Shown here: positions 45,465 to 56,526 of the stretch, piece by piece
Layout of the letters: the number at the start of each line of letters is the position of its first letter
Position numbering within the stretch: position 1 is the first letter of the stretch
NCBI RefSeq assembly: GCF_943734655.1
Contig: NC_071355.1
Coordinates: 239,971,027-240,035,026 of the forward strand
DNA length: 64,000 bases
DNA from: Sabethes cyaneus
Lineage: Eukaryota; Arthropoda; Insecta; Diptera; Culicidae
Direction: 5' to 3'
The notes under the pieces: model-generated
The model's database searches: none
What the model was told of the DNA's origin: nothing
Seen by the model: the letters and a program-made list of their open reading frames with translations, nothing else
Program-made: the position numbers and the translations under genes

Positions 45465-46575
45465 ATAGAAGTTGGTCTTAAGATCAAAGATTTTAGGCGA
45501 TTGATCAGAGCTATTGACGCGATTGATCGGAGCTACATTGGATCGAGTGATGTGTTTCGTACGAATCTCAGGGACACTCTCGAGTCCCTTCGAGACGCGG
45601 CGAGGGTTGAGACAAGGTGACGGTTTATCCTGCATGCTGTGCAATATCGCTCTTGAGGGGGTAATCCGACGAGCGGGCATCGAAACGAGAGGCACGATTT
45701 TTACCAAGGGTAGCCAACTTCTAAGCTTTGCAGATGACTTCGATATCATAGCCAGGGACTTGGCGACGGCGGAGGCAATTTATGCCAGACTGAAAGGAGT
45801 CTAGGAGAATTGGGCTAGAAATAAATGCATCGAAGACCGAATACATGAAAGGAAGAGGCTCAATGGAAAGAAACGCGCGTTTCCCACGGACGGTAACCGC
45901 TGATGGCGACGAACTAGAAGTGGTAGAGGAGTTCGAGTATTTGGGATCGCTGGTGACCGCGGACAAAAACACTAGTAAGGAGATCCAGCGATGCATCCAA
46001 GCGGGAAATCAGGCCTACTTTGCCCTTCGTAAAACGCTACGATCAGGAAGCGTACGCCGCTGCACGAAGCTAACAATGTACACAACTCTTATTAAACTGG
46101 TAGTTCTTTATGGACTTGAAGCCGTGACGCTGCTCACGGAGGACACACGCGTCCTTGCCGTGTTCGAGCGGAAAGTGCTGCGGACGATATTTGGCGTAGT
46201 ACAAACTGAAAGCGAAGAGTGGCGGAGGCGTATGAATCACGAGCTACAGGCACTGCTTGGGGAGACTCCCATCGCACATCTAGCGAAAGTTAGCAGGCTA
46301 CGATGGGCCGGACAAGTTGTAAGGATGCCGGACGACAGTGCGACGAAAATGATCCTCTTCAACAATCCCACTGGCACCAGGAACATGGGGGGCAGAACGT
46401 GCACGATGGCTCGGCCAGGTCGAAAGCGATTTGCAACTTCTGAGACGACTAGGAAATTGGCGACGAGTGGTCCAAGACCGAGCTGAATTGAGACGAGTGC
46501 TTGAATCAGCACGTGCCACCCCGGCTCTATGCTGAAGAAGAAGAAGAAGAAGAAGAAGAAAAAGAAGGAGAAGGG
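45465..46575 (+). pseudogene. 5'-truncated RTE-like element, RT to 3' end
   Basis: Frame 45514-45804 holds RRGLRQGDGLSCM and FADDFDI (catalytic pair at 45727-45738). Frame 45845-46486 holds VVEEFEYLGSLVTADKNTS, RCIQAGNQAYFALRKTLRSG, LYGLEAVTLL, FERKVLRTIFG and GETPIAHLAKVSRLRWAGQ. The two are separated by a frameshift with a stop near 45800. The first part of the domain is missing. The 3' end is a (GAA)n tail at 46531-46560, as seen in RTE-like elements. It is the best preserved RTE 3' end in the window. FADD is intact, but the ORF is not. Confidence 0.85.
46531..46560 (+). repeat. (GAA)n tail of the RTE copy
   Basis: About ten GAA triplets follow the last coding remnant directly. This fits a 3' tandem tail generated during target-primed reverse transcription. 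Confidence 0.85.
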
Positions 46576-46589
46576 AATCGGTATGATAT

Positions 46590-46785
46590 TAGACGTGAAA
46601 TTGAACTTAAAGTAGAAATAGGAATTGGCCTGATATGAAGGGTAAAGCCATCATCAAGAAGAATGTTTGTAGAAGAATGATTGGATTTAAATTGCACTTG
46701 TTATTGTATTTTACATTGAAGTTAAAATTCGACTTAAAACTTCAGTGTTGAAAATGGACATGAAATTAGAATTAATTAGATGAGT
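46590..46785. repeat. Degenerate GACTTGAAATTGG-type satellite, copy 2
   Basis: GACGTGAAATTGAACTTAAA and ATTCGACTTAAAACTTC-like modules resume here right after the RTE copy. The RTE element and the pyrimidine-rich satellite therefore lie within the same wider satellite field. Confidence 0.55.
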
Positions 46786-47365
46786 AATTCTCGCTGAAAC
46801 GGGGCCACTACGAGGTCTTCAAATATTGGAACTTTTGCGCTTAATTGGTTGAAAATGGTTAAAAAATAAGAATTACACTTTTAATACCTCGAAATAGTGG
46901 ACCCCTCGTTCGCCAGGGCGTCTAACAGCTTCAAAAAAAGTTAAATATTGAGCAAACCTTGAGATCTATATCATGTGATATTTCATAAATTTGCCATGAA
47001 ACAACTAACAAATGGCCCGGTTCTGTAAAGAAGAAGAACAGGGCTTTCAAATGGAGTTAAAAATTTGTTAGCGGTCATATTAGATTTGGTCACCATATTG
47101 GATTTTATAAAAAATCGCCGTTTTCACCATAAGCCTTCCAGCCGATTTTCATTTTAAGACCACCGTTGGAAAGCTGAAAAAAATGCTACAAGAAACTTTC
47201 ATAAATACTCAGATATAAATTAGATTTGAAATTGGAACTATTTTAATCATAAAAATAGTGGCAGATTGAATTACAAACTGCGGACTTCTGGGTTACGAGA
47301 AAGAGCAGGTGGGGCACGTGCACTGGCAAATTTTTTTTGCGACGATTTCAAGCCGTCAAAAAAGT
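46786..47365. other. Unassigned DNA
   Basis: No gene or clear repeat structure was recognised. Confidence 0.4.
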
Positions 47366-47685
47366 CAATGGAATAAGCAATTTACCAAAATGAAACGAAA
47401 AAGACGCAAAACGGGGTAAAAATGATTCAAGCAAAATGGCACAATGATATATAATGATATAAATTCCTACGATTTTCATATAAAAATTAACGAAAAATAA
47501 ACACAACAACTGAAACATATATAGCTCTTCAAAACGATACAAAAATAATGAAAATGTTTACGAGATTGAAACGAAAACGGTGCAAAAAGTGTAGAAAAAT
47601 AAATCAAAAATGGCACAAACACAACAAAGTAAATGTTGGTCAAGTAAGAAACAACAAAATTTGTATGAAATTAGTAGTCTGTAGG
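47366..47685. repeat. Degenerate AACGATACAAAAA-type satellite, copy 2
   Basis: GAAACGAAAAAGACGCAAAA, AACGATACAAAAATAATGAA and GAAACGAAAACGGTGCAAAA modules recur. The style matches 42531-42835. Confidence 0.55.
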
Positions 47686-47690
47686 CAAAA

Positions 47691-48115
47691 GTGACCAGAT
47701 TATTTCTAGATGAATGCGAGATATATTGGATGACGAATATAAAAGAACCGGAAATCCTGTAGTGCATAGTGCATACAGGCAACTTAAAAATAAGGACACA
47801 AAAATATTCAAAAACAGTTCAACATAGGGAGTATTAAAAACCAACTTCTTGAAAAATGTTTTGCAATTTTCAAAAAAATGCTCTCAAACCTGCAGATTGC
47901 AGACGTCCCGGGTTTTGCGGGACAGTGCCAAATTTTGATTACCTGTTCCGGATAGCCGAGCGTCCCGGAAAGTGTCTCGCAATGATTAATTTTTTTTATC
48001 GTGCCAGTTGAATGTTGAAAGGCTGGAAATAAACTTGTTATAACCAATACTAATATAAACCAATTAAGCAAATAAGCCAATATGTCCCGGATTAATCCAG
48101 AAAAAGTCTGGTCAC
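47691..48115. mobile_element. Candidate MITE with GTGACCAGA ends
   Basis: GTGACCAGATT at 47691 and AGTCTGGTCAC ending at 48115 form short terminal inverted repeats. The inside has two CCCGG-type blocks (GTCCCGGGTTTTGCGGGAC and GCGTCCCGGAAAG). The target duplication is not clear. Confidence 0.45.
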
Positions 48116-50430
48116 GTTACTCTAAACTATAGCACTTCTATACACTCATAAAAAATAATACCAGTCCTATCCCAAAAGAGTACTCACCGGTTACAAATAC
48201 GATATTCTCGCCTACCACAAAATTCTCCAGTTCTTAAAGCTAACAATAACTGCATGACTCTAAAACAGGTGCAGATCTGTGAATATTAAACGCCACCAGC
48301 GAGCACGCTCACTCCCTAGATATAGTCACATTAAATTTTATCAAGCAAAACAGTCAACCTCCTGGCTGAACGAAGAGCCAATCTGAGCGGGAAATCAAAT
48401 TATATGAACTAGAAAACAGGGATAATTTAATTTACCCGACAGGGAAACTAGCTCCCTTGTTCGGTTTTATCGATTGACTCTCTAATAAATTCGTTCCAAT
48501 TAATTAGATTACTTTGAATTGCCGAGATACAAAAATGAAGCAATCTGCTCTCCGACCATCCTTTGGCACACCCGGAGGTTTTCCTTTTAAATTTGACCTG
48601 TAATAAAGAACTTGAAGTTTTTTCTGAAATACTAGAATCAACATAAATATAGTTTCGAACGGTCTGCTATCTAAATTTATTTTAATCAATCTTAACTGCA
48701 GATTTGAATATCAAATTTAGTATATTGTCATTTTCATGAGCTATAAAAATAAACAATATTGTACCATCAAAAATCAATCGAAATCTTTTAACACTCGAGC
48801 GCCAGCAAAGCCAGCAAGTCCCTAAACTTCAACGTAAAGCAAACAGAGCAAACAACAAAACCGAAGCGGACGCGTCCATTCGATAGCAATCAGCGACAAA
48901 CTATGTACAACTAGCGCTACGCATACCATCCGGGATGGCAAGCACCAGCACCCGAAGAATCCAGCAAAAAAAAAAAAAGAAACAGAATACAGCATAATTT
49001 TCTACCACATTTTCATGCAAATTGACGACATGGGACACTGTTGGAAAATGCCATAAAATTTTCACCCAACTCTGTGGCAAACTTTTTCTCGGGTTTGTTT
49101 GGATCGTCCCCGTGGGAGAGCTCGGCTAGGTAAACTACCCTAAAGGAGGACCGGGACGGGCCCACCGCCGAGCTAAACTCATCGCAAAATAAAAAAAGAC
49201 GAACGCTCCATGAATCCGGTAGGTATTAAAAAATTCTTTCAAGCAAATTGATTACGCATCAGTTTCACACCATCTTTTTGCACGACATTTGAAAAAAAGT
49301 AACAGGGACACTTCGCTATTGAGCGGGAAAAAAGTGATACGGGAAAGTTTTACTTGTCGATCATCCTCTACACAATCCACTACCACACCGGGACAAACTT
49401 TAGCTGTCAGGTGGAATGTTTTTCTTTCGATTTTGTTACTAACTTTTCCGCACGTAAAAAAGAAACTTCCATGCACATATCACAGGGAATTCCTTTCAGA
49501 ACTCTCAAAAATTTCATTTGGCCAAACTATATGAAACTTGTGGTTCATCAATCACGGCATTTTGTCTAAATTCGAAAAGAAGAAAACAGTCCTTTACACG
49601 AGCCATTTCCATCAACATGGCTACACAATTAGAGCTTCCCCCGGAAAAGCTTATCGATGGGTCGATCTCCTCGGTATCCGGAAATACGTGAAAATTGTAC
49701 ACTTTTCCGCCCACTACACGCCGCTGCTGCTTGTGCCGCCGCTCGTTAGTGCCCCTGACCTGAAGTGAGTAACAATGTTTTTACCGGTGCTCAATGAGCC
49801 TGTGAACAAAGCATGTGCGCCGCCGCCTGTAAAATTCCTACCCACCGTGCCCCTGGCTTGGACAGCCCAAAACGAATGTCCCGTTAGCTACAAGTCCTTC
49901 GTCTTTGTCGGTTTGCTGGCCCGTTTGCTTGCTTGCGGGTGCTTCTGCAGAGGGACCCGTTCGCTCTACCGTGCAGACATTTTCGGGTCAAGGTTCATCG
50001 AGAACGGAACGGAACGGAAGAAATAGTTTCGATCTTATCAGTTTCGTTCCGCCTGTTTACCATCGCCTTTGCTAATAACTCCATTTCGACGGCCAGCGAC
50101 GACGCCGTGGCGGAGGAACTGCAAGAGGTGGCGCACAGATTGAGATGGGTTAGGATTTTGAGGGTCGATAACGTTGAAGTAGATTCGGTCCGTTGGGGAT
50201 AACAGCGCTGGGTGTGACTGTGAAACTTTATAATAATATGGTTTTGTTTGCTGTATTTTGAAAGGTGTTTAACGGGAAATACAGCCGATTGCAGTTGGTT
50301 TAATAACACAGGTTTGCATTGGAAGCTGCGTAGTATTTTGACTAATTCTTACGAATTTTTGTTCACTGAACTTTAATTTGTTTCAATGGCCTATCCCATC
50401 CATCTGTCAAACTGTCACTGTTGACATTCA
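48116..50430. other. Unassigned DNA, partly GC-richer
   Basis: No transposon coding motif was recognised. The part 49560-50200 has open frames on both strands without domains. This is a possible host intergenic or intronic block. Confidence 0.4.
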
Positions 50431-50439
50431 CTGAGATGC

Positions 50440-51250
50440 AGCTGACTCAACTTCCGGTTCCGCTTTACCAGTTACTTTGAAGCTGGTTGGCATAGCTATC
50501 TAGTTGATGATAGCAGCTCAGCTTGACGCATCCTTCCATCACGTGGCAGAAAAACGGACGCAATCCGGACTCGAATCCAAGAATCTGCGAGCTCTTATTT
50601 CACGATAACCACCAGATCTCCTATTTTCAGCGGCTCTGACTCTCCGTACCATTTGGAACGGTGCGTGATTAAGGCTTAATACTCCCGAATCCGTCTCGTT
50701 CAAATCGCATGGTCGATCAATTCCTCGCCAAATTCGAATAGGATCTCGCAGCTCAATTAGCTTCGGTTAACGTCGTCAGAACTTAGACAACACCGTTAGA
50801 GATCAAAAGTAAGAATGCTTCTTAATAGCTAGGTTTAACTAAGTTGAACGTTATAGGTCGTAAGTTCACGATGGACTCTACTTTTACAAGAGTCGTCGAT
50901 AGCGTAAGTGGGACAGACTGTTGAGCCCAGTTTTCACATTCCGCACTTGTCGCTCCTAAGTCCCTCCGAAATGTGGAGCTGAGAGCATGTTGAAACCCCA
51001 CTCAGTGTTCGCGTTGGCCAACGTTTCAGTCAGATTCTGAAGCAAATCTTCGATTTCTGCTCACATCTCACGTCTAGCACTCGGGAAATTCGTGTCATTG
51101 TCAGTGTGAATTCATATGGTGACCCTCGACGAACCATGAACTGATGAATCACCAACTTACAGGCCTCCGATGACAATGAATAGGTGACCTTAAAGTGGAC
51201 AGCTCCTATGTACAAACCAGTAAATAAAACAATCCACCTTTTTACCACGC
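50440..51250 (-). pseudogene. BEL/Pao integrase and C-terminal fragment
   Basis: The minus strand begins with VKRWIVLFTGLYIGAVHFKV and SLSSEACKLVIHQFMVRRGS, the integrase core around the first catalytic acidic region. After degraded sequence it ends with KWYGE.EPLKIGDLVVIV and a WIR.RI..VFLPRDGRMRQA-like stretch, the C-terminal domain that follows integrase in BEL/Pao polyproteins. The middle is full of stops. It is a different copy from 52690-55878, since the same domains appear in both. Confidence 0.75.
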
Positions 51251-51284
51251 TTCACCAACTTTGAACTTGTACTGATCCAAAATC

Positions 51285-51440
51285 CTTCCAGTTCCAAGGT
51301 ATAATGCTGGCCTAATAAACCATTCGTCGTATGTTCAAATCTCGGCTGGGAGAAGCTGTTAAAGTCAATAGGATCGTAGTAACTGGTCCTGCAATTGTCC
51401 TGTACTCTAACAGCTGGCTGCGAAGCCTCAGTTTTCAACA
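51285..51440 (+). mobile_element. tRNA-Val-like SINE, copy 3, 5' truncated
   Basis: GCTGGCCTAATAAACCA, TCGTCGTATGTTCAAATCTC and GGCTGGGAG repeat the right half of the tRNA head. The body CAATTGTCCTGTACTCTAAC and AGC.GGCTGCGAAG matches copy 1. The first 20-25 bases of the head are missing or diverged. Box B has drifted to GTTCAAATC. Confidence 0.7.
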
Positions 51441-52199
51441 GTATTTCTCCCATTCTAAGAGCGACAAACTGCCGATATCTCAAGTTATCGGATTGGATCC
51501 AGACCAGCACAGGCGTCGAAACAGTCTACAATAATTTCCGCATTATAGGTATTCAGGGAGTGGCTTCACTAATAGTTTTCACCAGCATCGTTCCCAGTTC
51601 CCTGCTAGTTGTGAAATGGGCAAGGCTTTCAACGGAGTGACTTTCGCGTTGGCCATCAGCAAAAAGTATGAAGTTCTATGCCTAGGGACGCGAACAAGGG
51701 ACTCACGTAGGACTACAAATGTAGGTTCGATTCAACAAAGCTTGACATTTGGCCAATGTTTGTCAAGCAAAAATTTAATTGTAGTAAATTTCATCAAGTT
51801 AAGTGCAAGGTAAGTTTTATCAGACCACAATCAAACTGCTGTCTGGTGATTGGCGACGATATCGCATTTTGAAAATTTTTGTGTGACTAGTAGTACTAGG
51901 CAACTTTAGGTAACTGAGTTGAAACGAATGTCAATTGATTTTAGGATCCTGCTCAAAACATAAAATATTTATGATTGCCCTTCAACTAACATACGAGCAA
52001 CGAGTTAAAATATTATCAATTAGCTAACGTCCTCTGCGCATTAATTGTTCTTTTTGATACTTTGTTTATGAGGTATTTCACACTTGACAGCAATACAATC
52101 GAAAGTATGTACACAATTGTTTGCAACTAATTGTAAAAGAACAAACTAAACGCCCCAAATCTATTTTCGGATCAGACAATCGTTAATTCTTCCTCACTT
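51441..52199. other. Unassigned DNA; short repeat near 52,015
   Basis: The block CAATTAGCTAACGTCCTCTG at about 52,015 is shared with 12,804-12,836. No other feature was recognised. Confidence 0.45.
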
Positions 52200-52687
52200 T
52201 GAAATTCGGTCAACCCCTTTTTCCTATAAAATATCAGGTTTGAATAAATTCTTGCAGTATGTGGATACAATCAAGCGAAAAGAACGGAGAAAAAGAAAGA
52301 GATTGGTCGGAGAAAAAGAAAGAGGTTGAAGAATGGTTGGTCGCTCACTATTTTAGAACTGTTCACTTTCAGGACGTCAAATTGGACTAGGTTTATCGGG
52401 GCACACTTCTCTAACACAGATATCAAACTGGTCTAGGTTTATAGCGATCCTAACAAATTTTTTTGGAACGAGAGAACTTTCTCACTTTTTCTGACGTGCT
52501 TCCTAAGCACAGATATCCAACTAGTATAAGTCTGAACGTCGTAAATCACTATATGTCTTAGTTCTGTCACTCAATTTCGCTCGTCATCTCTATTGACGGT
52601 TGAGATGCTTGTATCAACTGTTGGGATCAGCGTGTCGCGTCGGTTACCGTTTGTTGCTAACGCTAAAAGGGGCTGTTGCGGCGAACA
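52200..52687 (-). mobile_element. Probable 3' LTR of the BEL/Pao element
   Basis: On the minus strand the LTR starts TGTTCGCCGCAACAGCCCC directly after the polypurine tract GGCGGAAGGGGGG (52693-52705) and the stop codon TAG (52690-52692). TG starts with a preceding purine run are the usual LTR boundary. The far end is not certain; about 52200-52260 is a guess. A 60 bp piece of it recurs at 41148. Confidence 0.65.
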
Positions 52688-52689
52688 TT

Positions 52690-53147
52690 CTACCCCCCTT
52701 CCGCCACAACTTCCGAGTTCTCGCCACCAGAGCATCCGACGTCCAGCAATGCCAACTTTGTAGCAGATCTCTTTAGTAACCCGCCAGAAGTCCGCACTTC
52801 TGCCCGGCGAATCAATCCTTCCCCGGAAATGCTCGGACTACCCGTTCTCGCAACCACCTATTACGCATGTTTTCGTCAACCACGAGAACAAGATCTCCGT
52901 CTTTTATTAGTGCTACTTCCTGGAACCATTTCGTCCGCCGAGTTGTCGTTGGTAGATACTCTTTCACCCAACGACGCCAAATGTTATTTAAAGTGTGTTT
53001 TACCAGATTCCAGCTACTCCGTGGGACCATTCTAGAATCCGTAGGGAACTTCTCCGGTTCTCGTACTCCGTTGGAACTCAGAAGTAGGAAGTCATTGGGA
53101 GTCAAAGATGCACGATTGGCTGTATCTCGAGGAACGAAGGTCACCGG
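52690..53147 (-). pseudogene. BEL/Pao polyprotein C-terminal domain
   Basis: The minus-strand frame runs through LTPNDFLLLSS, WRRWVKEYLP, TKWFQEVALIKDGDLVLVVD, RNRWLRERVVRAFPG. This is the domain after integrase in BEL/Pao proteins (W..W..EYL..L..R.KW, then GD.V....). A frameshift near 52825 moves the rest, LIRRAEVRTSGG and ATKLALLDV, to another frame that runs to TAG at 52690-52692, immediately before the polypurine tract. Confidence 0.82.
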
Positions 53148-53540
53148 TCAAGAGTTCACCATACTTTCGGCTTCTACAAGTACTGTCGCGAACGACTCGT
53201 CTTCGAGCTTTCGCACTACCGAAATAAACGCTAAGGCTGCTTTCACCGCCCGAACCATTCTTTCCCAACAGCCCCCCATGTGAGGGGTGGCAGGTGAGTT
53301 GAATCTACACTGGGTGTGGGCGTTTGTAAAAGTACTACCCAACTCATCGTTGATCATCTTCATTTCTTCCTGCAACTCCCGATTTGCTCCAACAAAGTTT
53401 GTCCCATTGTCGGAGTAGATCACTTGAGGGGAACCACGTCGTGCAATAAATCGCCTTATCGCCTTCTTGCACGCATCCGTAGACAGACTAGCCACTAACT
53501 CTAGATGGATAGCCCGTATTGTCAGGCACGTAAACAAGCA
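53148..53540 (-). pseudogene. BEL/Pao integrase
   Basis: The minus-strand frame shows CLTIRAIHLELVASLSTDAC, RRFIARRGSPQVIYSDNGTN and SPATPHMGGCWERMVRAVKA, holding the second acidic residue (SDNGTNF) and the catalytic E (GGCWERM). It is broken from the next domain by a TGA at 53148-53150 where relatives have arginine (NS*PVT). That is consistent with a C-to-T change in a CGA codon. Between 53540 and 53680 the zinc-binding part is degraded. Confidence 0.85.
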
Positions 53541-53679
53541 GACCCTCCGTTTGCAACACCTCTTCCAATTTTCACCAAATAGGGACAGAAAAGGTCAACA
53601 CCCGCATACGACCGACGGAAGTGTACCTATTTTTGGAGCTACCGGCATCGTTTTGTAAGCGCGGCACCAGGACCGGCAG

Positions 53680-54440
53680 TCATTCGAACTTCGAAAACCT
53701 ATCCACGTCGATCACTAGGTATCTGACCAGATGACTGTACACGTGCGCCTTACGCAATTCCATGTCACTTTCATCGATGGCTTCTTCCGGAATCGTTGTC
53801 GATGCTGTCTCATTTTCGTACAGGATGTCCCAGCGACTATCCACATTGCAAACGGGTCCCTTCCCCCACTTGGTTGTCTCGTCAGCTACGTTGACCTTGG
53901 TCGAGATCCATTGCCATTCGTCGATACTTGACAGGCTCAGAATTTCGTTCACTCTGAAGGCTACAAACTACCGATACCCTCGAACGTCTGATTTAATCCA
54001 GGAGCAAACTGTCGATGAATCTCTCCAGAAATAGGTTTTGCGTATCTTCAACGAATGACTCTTCTCAATAGTCTGCCATCAATTCCACTCGATAATCCTC
54101 GTAACGGTGCCACTTTCGTCTTTGACGAGACAAGAGCGACCCTGACTTGTCCGTTGTCCACGTTGCGGAAATATGTAACCGCTGCATAAGCTTGCTCACT
54201 CGCATCTACAAACACGTAAAGTTCAAGCGACTATCCGGATGGAAGTTGGGAAAGTAACAACGAGGAATACGTATACCTTCTATCTGCTTGATCTGCTTGC
54301 CGCTGTCCACTCCATCCAACGCGTCGCGATATTCATTGGAATCCTGCTATCCCATTCCGTATTCGACCGGGGTCAAAAATACTCATGACGAGTCGAAGCA
54401 CCTCTCGCTTTGTAGGAATCGTAGTACCGTCCATTAGGTT
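53680..54440 (-). pseudogene. BEL/Pao RNase H region to integrase N-terminus
   Basis: Minus-strand blocks include NEILSLSSIDEWQWISTKVN and ADETTKWGKGPVCNVDSRW, which lie between RNase H and integrase in BEL/Pao elements. The part from 53960 to 54440 corresponds by position to the connection and RNase H region. It is degraded by frameshifts, so catalytic residues could not be scored. Confidence 0.65.
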
Positions 54441-54488
54441 TTGTACTCTCTCAAAAAACTGCAGCGAAAACGTGAAGATGTTCTCGTA

Positions 54489-55510
54489 TTACTGCCACGC
54501 CATTCTCAGTACTCGTCCGAATGCGGTTTCTTTGTTCGGTAGCACGGCCTTCGATTGTTTTAGATTCGCCTCACCCAAGCTGTCCAACACGAATCGGTCA
54601 CTGGACATCCAGTTGCGAATATGGAACCCCGCTCGTCTGTGAATCTCGATTACTTCCTTGGCTACCTCAATCGCTTCTTCCGCAGTATTGAAACTGTCCA
54701 CATAGTCATCCACGTAGTGCTTCTTTATCAATGCCGCTGCTTCTCGTAGAAACTCCAACTCGTGTTCCGATGCGTTTAAGTTCTTAGTGTATTGAGACTG
54801 CGTTGGTGAGCAGGCCGCGCCGAAGATTGCTACGTCGGAGACCATGATACTCATCGGTAACTCGGGGGAATCCCTGTACGGGAACAGCAGTGCGCTACGA
54901 TCCTGTGCTCTAACCATGATTTGCAGGAACATCTCCTTGATGTCTGCGGAAACAGACTGCAACTTGTTACTCCCGATACTGGAACAATGCGGATAGTAAC
55001 GGTGCCAAGAGATCTGGACCTTTCAACAGCATCGAATTAAGTGACACGCCATCCACCTTCGCTGCTGCGTCCCAGGTTACTTTGATTTTACCGGGCTTCT
55101 TTTTGTTGACCACCACTCCAATCGGCAAGTACCAAATGCGCCGCAGATCGTAGCCATCCAACTCCTCCTTCGTTGCTTCGTGGATGTATCCCTTAGATTT
55201 GAAGTCCACAATTTGCTGACGAACGCTGTCATACAGGGCTGGGTTCCGTGCCAATAGTTTTTCAAGACACTTGAAGCGTCGCTCCGCCATAGACCTGCTG
55301 TCCGGGAACTCGATACAATCGTGATTCCAGAGTAGCTCTGTTTCAAACTTCCCGTTCTCCAGTCGCCGTGTAGTTTCTGCTAGGATCTTATAAGCACGTT
55401 GTTCCTCTACTCCTTTGACGGTTGCTCCAGCCGCAATCCCCAGACTCTCGATGTCGAAGAAGTGCTTGACGTATTCGTGCAGCTCAGCGTTAGACGGTTC
55501 AGTATTCATA
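54489..55510 (-). pseudogene. BEL/Pao reverse transcriptase
   Basis: Two frames cover the domain. The 5' part (55509-54967) has WNHDCIEFPDSRSMAERRF and IWYLPIGVVVNKKKPGKIKV, then WDAAAKVDGVSLNSMLLKGP and DLLAPLLSALFQYRE. The 3' part (54962-54489) has SADIKEMFLQI, FGAACSPTQSQYTKNLNAS and HYVDDYVDSF, the catalytic box at about 54705-54716, followed by GFHIRNWMSS. A stop and a one-base shift near 54965 separate them. The catalytic aspartates are intact, so decay is recent relative to the other elements. Confidence 0.9.
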
Positions 55511-55514
55511 TGTA

Positions 55515-55878
55515 GTTATCGATGCACGATAGGCTTTCGCAGACTGCCACCTATCACCTACCCAATCATGGTCTTCGTGGCTATCGGCTCATCCAATCTG
55601 ACTTGTCGAAATTTGTGCGTAGCTAACAGATGCGCGTTACTGAGATCAATGAGAATTCCTGGTACCGCTGAATCAAAGCCCTTCTCCGGAAGATTCTTGA
55701 GATGGTCGAACCGTGTTGCAAGTTCTGTGAAATTCAAAGTTTGCTGCGGGAGTCCAAGGTTTCCGACGGTGTATACATCGGTAAGCTTGAACCGTTTACT
55801 CCCACCCATTTCAGCCATCTTGACGACTTCTGCCCCAGTTATCTTCTTGTTGATTCCTCCGGTCCGATGAAGGTGCAA
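55515..55878 (-). pseudogene. BEL/Pao protease C-terminal half
   Basis: The minus-strand frame reads LHLHRTGGINKKITGAEVVK, then TDVYTVGNLGLPQQTLNF and GILIDLSNAHLLATHKFRQV, typical of the region following the protease active site and leading to the reverse transcriptase. An in-frame stop (IG*VIGG) lies at 55558. The left part of the protease is missing because the CR1-like element is inserted at 55878. Confidence 0.75.
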
Positions 55879-55946
55879 TTTATTTATTTATTTATTTTAT
55901 TTGATACATTCATTTGACAATGTCTTAATGAAGGTCACACAAACTC

Positions 55947-56526
55947 TTACAAAGCATCAGTTCTTGACAATGTTTGAACAAAAGTTCGAGTAGGCTCTCC
56001 AAATTCGTGCAGTTCTTCAACCCAAGTGAACATCCGGATGCATGACGTCACTGGTTCGTGGTACCCAAACGTGGTTCGGTGAAATTCCGTGTGCAATAAA
56101 GCCGTAGTTCGCAGAGATCTTTGAGATGCTCGGAAATTCACTTTTGAAAGCAGCGTCGGCAAATCAATGTCGTTGTTCAAAATTTGTGCTACAAACGTTG
56201 CCTGCTGAACTTTTCTGCGCCGTTCTAGTACGTCCAAACCAAGCAGAAGACAACGTTCATGATAAGGAGGAAGATTCTCTGGGTCTCTCCAAGGCAACTC
56301 TCTGAGCACAATAGAGATAAATCGTCTTTGGATGCGTTTGGATTAGAATCCAGGTGAGCTGAAGTGGTTGCCAAATTACGCAGGCGTTTTCAAGCAAAGG
56401 ACGGACTAGTGCACAGTTTAAAGATTTCAAGCAGTGAGGGTCCTTAAAATCTCTTTCGATTTTGGAGATAAATCCTAACTGTCGGGATGCTTTGGAAATA
56501 ATAGCAGAACGGTGAGCGTTAAACAT
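55947..56526 (-). pseudogene. CR1-like ORF2 C-terminal domain
   Basis: Minus-strand frames contain HRSAIISKASRQLGFISKIE, LKSLNCALVRPLLENACVIW, LRELPWRDPENLPPYHERCL and LERRRKVQQATFVAQILN, ending TLSRTDAL then stop. These are the usual post-RT segments in CR1/Jockey elements. A frameshift divides the part near 56300. The stop is followed by about 50 bp of 3' UTR before the tail. Confidence 0.82.
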
